Below are positions 8,380-9,218 of a stretch of DNA of 9,218 bases, piece after piece; positions within the stretch are counted from its first letter, which is position 1; every line of letters begins with the position of its first letter. The DNA lies in NCBI GenBank assembly GCA_019090565.1, contig JAHRVS010000100.1, forward strand, positions 1 to 9,218, in the 5' to 3' direction. The stretch comes from Gammaproteobacteria bacterium (GTDB lineage Bacteria > Pseudomonadota > Gammaproteobacteria > Pseudomonadales > UBA3067). The position numbers and the translations under genes are program-made. Under the pieces are notes generated by a model that saw only the letters and a program-made list of their open reading frames with translations, had not been told where the DNA came from and searched no databases.

Positions 8380-9159
8380 TTACACCAATTTCTTTTTATA
8401 GCCACGGGGGGTATACACCCACTGTTTGTCACCATTGACTATTTTACGTGTCTCACTGTTTCCCACCGATACCAAGGTAAACATGTCCACCTCGTTGGCA
8501 TTCAGCTCTGCCAGTGTCGTAACCGTAATGCTTTCATCTGCCCGGCTTAGTTGCCGACCCAGTACAACCGGGGTTTCTGCTGGACGGTATTCCAATAAAA
8601 TATCCCGTGCGGTATTGATTTGCCAATCACGCTTTTTGGATCGCGGATTATAAAATGACACAACGAAATCACCAGCACCAGCACTGTGCAAACGCTTTTC
8701 AATGCTTTCCCAAGGGGTGAGTAAATCAGACAATGAAATAGTGCAAAAGTCATGGCCCAGCATAGCCCCAACTTTACTTGCTGCCGCTTGCATAGCAGAA
8801 ATTCCTGGTACGACCTCGATATCAATCTCTAACCATTGCGCTGCATTTTCTTGGCCTTGTAACTGCCGATCAAGTAATTCAAACACCACACTGGCCATCG
8901 CGTAAATCCCAATATCCCCACTGGATAACAATGCCGTTGTTTTTCCACTGGCCGCCAATTCCAACGCTAGACGAGCACGTTGAATTTCTTCACCCAGAGG
9001 GAGGTCGTGGTGCGTTTTTCCACGACCAAGCTCACCGAGCAAGTCAAGATAAAAACCATAAGCAACGAGGTCTGTTGCATTTTTAATGGCAGACAATGCC
9101 TTCGGCGTTATTAGCTCTCTATCACCCGGGCCGGTACCCACTAGATATAATTTTTGCAT
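8380..9159 (-). CDS. cobJ: precorrin-3B C17-methyltransferase
   Basis: A SAM-dependent methyltransferase that methylates C17 and contracts the corrin ring, giving precorrin-4 from precorrin-3B, or the cobalt equivalent in the anaerobic CbiH route. At 259 residues it has the usual family length. Visible motifs are VGTGPGDRELITPKA (7-21), YLDLLGEL (37-44) followed by HDLPLGEE (51-58), SSGDIGIYAMAS (79-90), VPGISAMQAAASKVGA (117-132), SLSDLLTPW (142-150), FYNPRSKKR (169-177) and VGNSETR (232-238). This pattern is characteristic of CobJ/CbiH rather than other corrin methylases. The ATG at 9157-9159 lies five bases after the stop of the preceding gene, and AAGAAG in that gene's last codons may be the ribosome binding site. 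It precedes cobM in the same operon. The product of this enzyme is the substrate of CobM next door. Confidence 0.95.
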   Translation of the reverse strand: MQKLYLVGTGPGDRELITPKALSAIKNATDLVAYGFYLDLLGELGRGKTHHDLPLGEEIQRARLALELAASGKTTALLSSGDIGIYAMASVVFELLDRQLQGQENAAQWLEIDIEVVPGISAMQAAASKVGAMLGHDFCTISLSDLLTPWESIEKRLHSAGAGDFVVSFYNPRSKKRDWQINTARDILLEYRPAETPVVLGRQLSRADESITVTTLAELNANEVDMFTLVSVGNSETRKIVNGDKQWVYTPRGYKKKLV

Positions 9160-9164
9160 TAATT

Positions 9165-9218
9165 CTACTTCTTAATTGGAATTTCTGAACAATAAGCGCG
9201 GGCAATGGCACAGGTCGC
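9165..9218 (-). CDS. C-terminal end of an upstream operon gene, possibly a CbiG/CobE-like protein
   Basis: The last 17 codons and a TAG stop (9165-9167) of a gene that enters from the right edge. The visible tail is ATCAIARAYCSEIPIKK. The ATCAIAR run resembles the conserved C-terminal strand of CbiG/CobE (cobalt-precorrin-5A hydrolase family), and such a gene would fit directly before cobJ and cobM, but so little is visible that the identity is a guess. Its stop is five bases before the cobJ ATG, so the genes are tightly coupled. The call as coding rests on the open frame, the operon spacing and this short match. Confidence 0.45.
   Translation of the reverse strand, partial: ATCAIARAYCSEIPIKK

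Noticed and set aside
1..9218. Mobile element, CRISPR array or defence island
   Set aside because: No transposase, integrase, direct-repeat array or terminal inverted repeats were seen. The STAND-like layout of the giant protein recalls defence NTPases, but its output is a histidine kinase and receiver rather than a toxic effector.

Overview
The window looks like chromosomal DNA of a Gram-negative bacterium. A gammaproteobacterium is my best guess, from the moderate GC content, the sigma70-type promoter and the style of the proteins, but no marker gene fixes the lineage. It holds one giant signalling gene, two complete cobalamin genes, and two genes cut by the window edges. I see no tRNA, rRNA, CRISPR array, transposase or prophage gene.

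Left edge (1-190, minus strand): the first 63 codons of a truncated gene that could be an AraC-type regulator. It is preceded by a good sigma70-type promoter whose spacer and -35 element lie inside a short hexanucleotide repeat (235-262). Next comes a 629-base divergent intergenic region (191-819) with no convincing gene. It contains a small leader structure directly upstream of the giant gene: a two-part hairpin inside a possible 30-codon upstream ORF that ends one base before the GTG start.

Centre (820-7509, plus strand): a single 2229-residue protein. In order it has a Ser/Thr kinase-like domain, an AAA_16/STAND-type ATPase, a long TPR-like helical region, a GAF domain, three PAS-like segments, a HisKA/HATPase histidine kinase and a C-terminal receiver. 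The front half resembles the 'trifunctional serine/threonine kinase / ATP-binding protein / sensor histidine kinase' family common in cyanobacteria. The kinase-like domain has Gly where the catalytic Asp of the HRD motif should be, so it is probably a pseudokinase. The histidine kinase and receiver keep all their key residues. No membrane segment or DNA-binding domain is visible, so the protein is probably a soluble sensor that signals by phosphorelay to a partner outside the window.

Right (7561-9218, minus strand): a tight cobalamin (corrin ring) operon, read right to left. It contains the last 17 codons of an unidentified gene (possibly CbiG/CobE-like), then cobJ (precorrin-3B C17-methyltransferase), then cobM (precorrin-4 C11-methyltransferase), with gaps of 5 and 3 bases. 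CobJ and CobM act close together in corrin ring synthesis. The operon converges on the giant gene with 51 bases between stop codons. I see no sequence evidence linking the two functionally.
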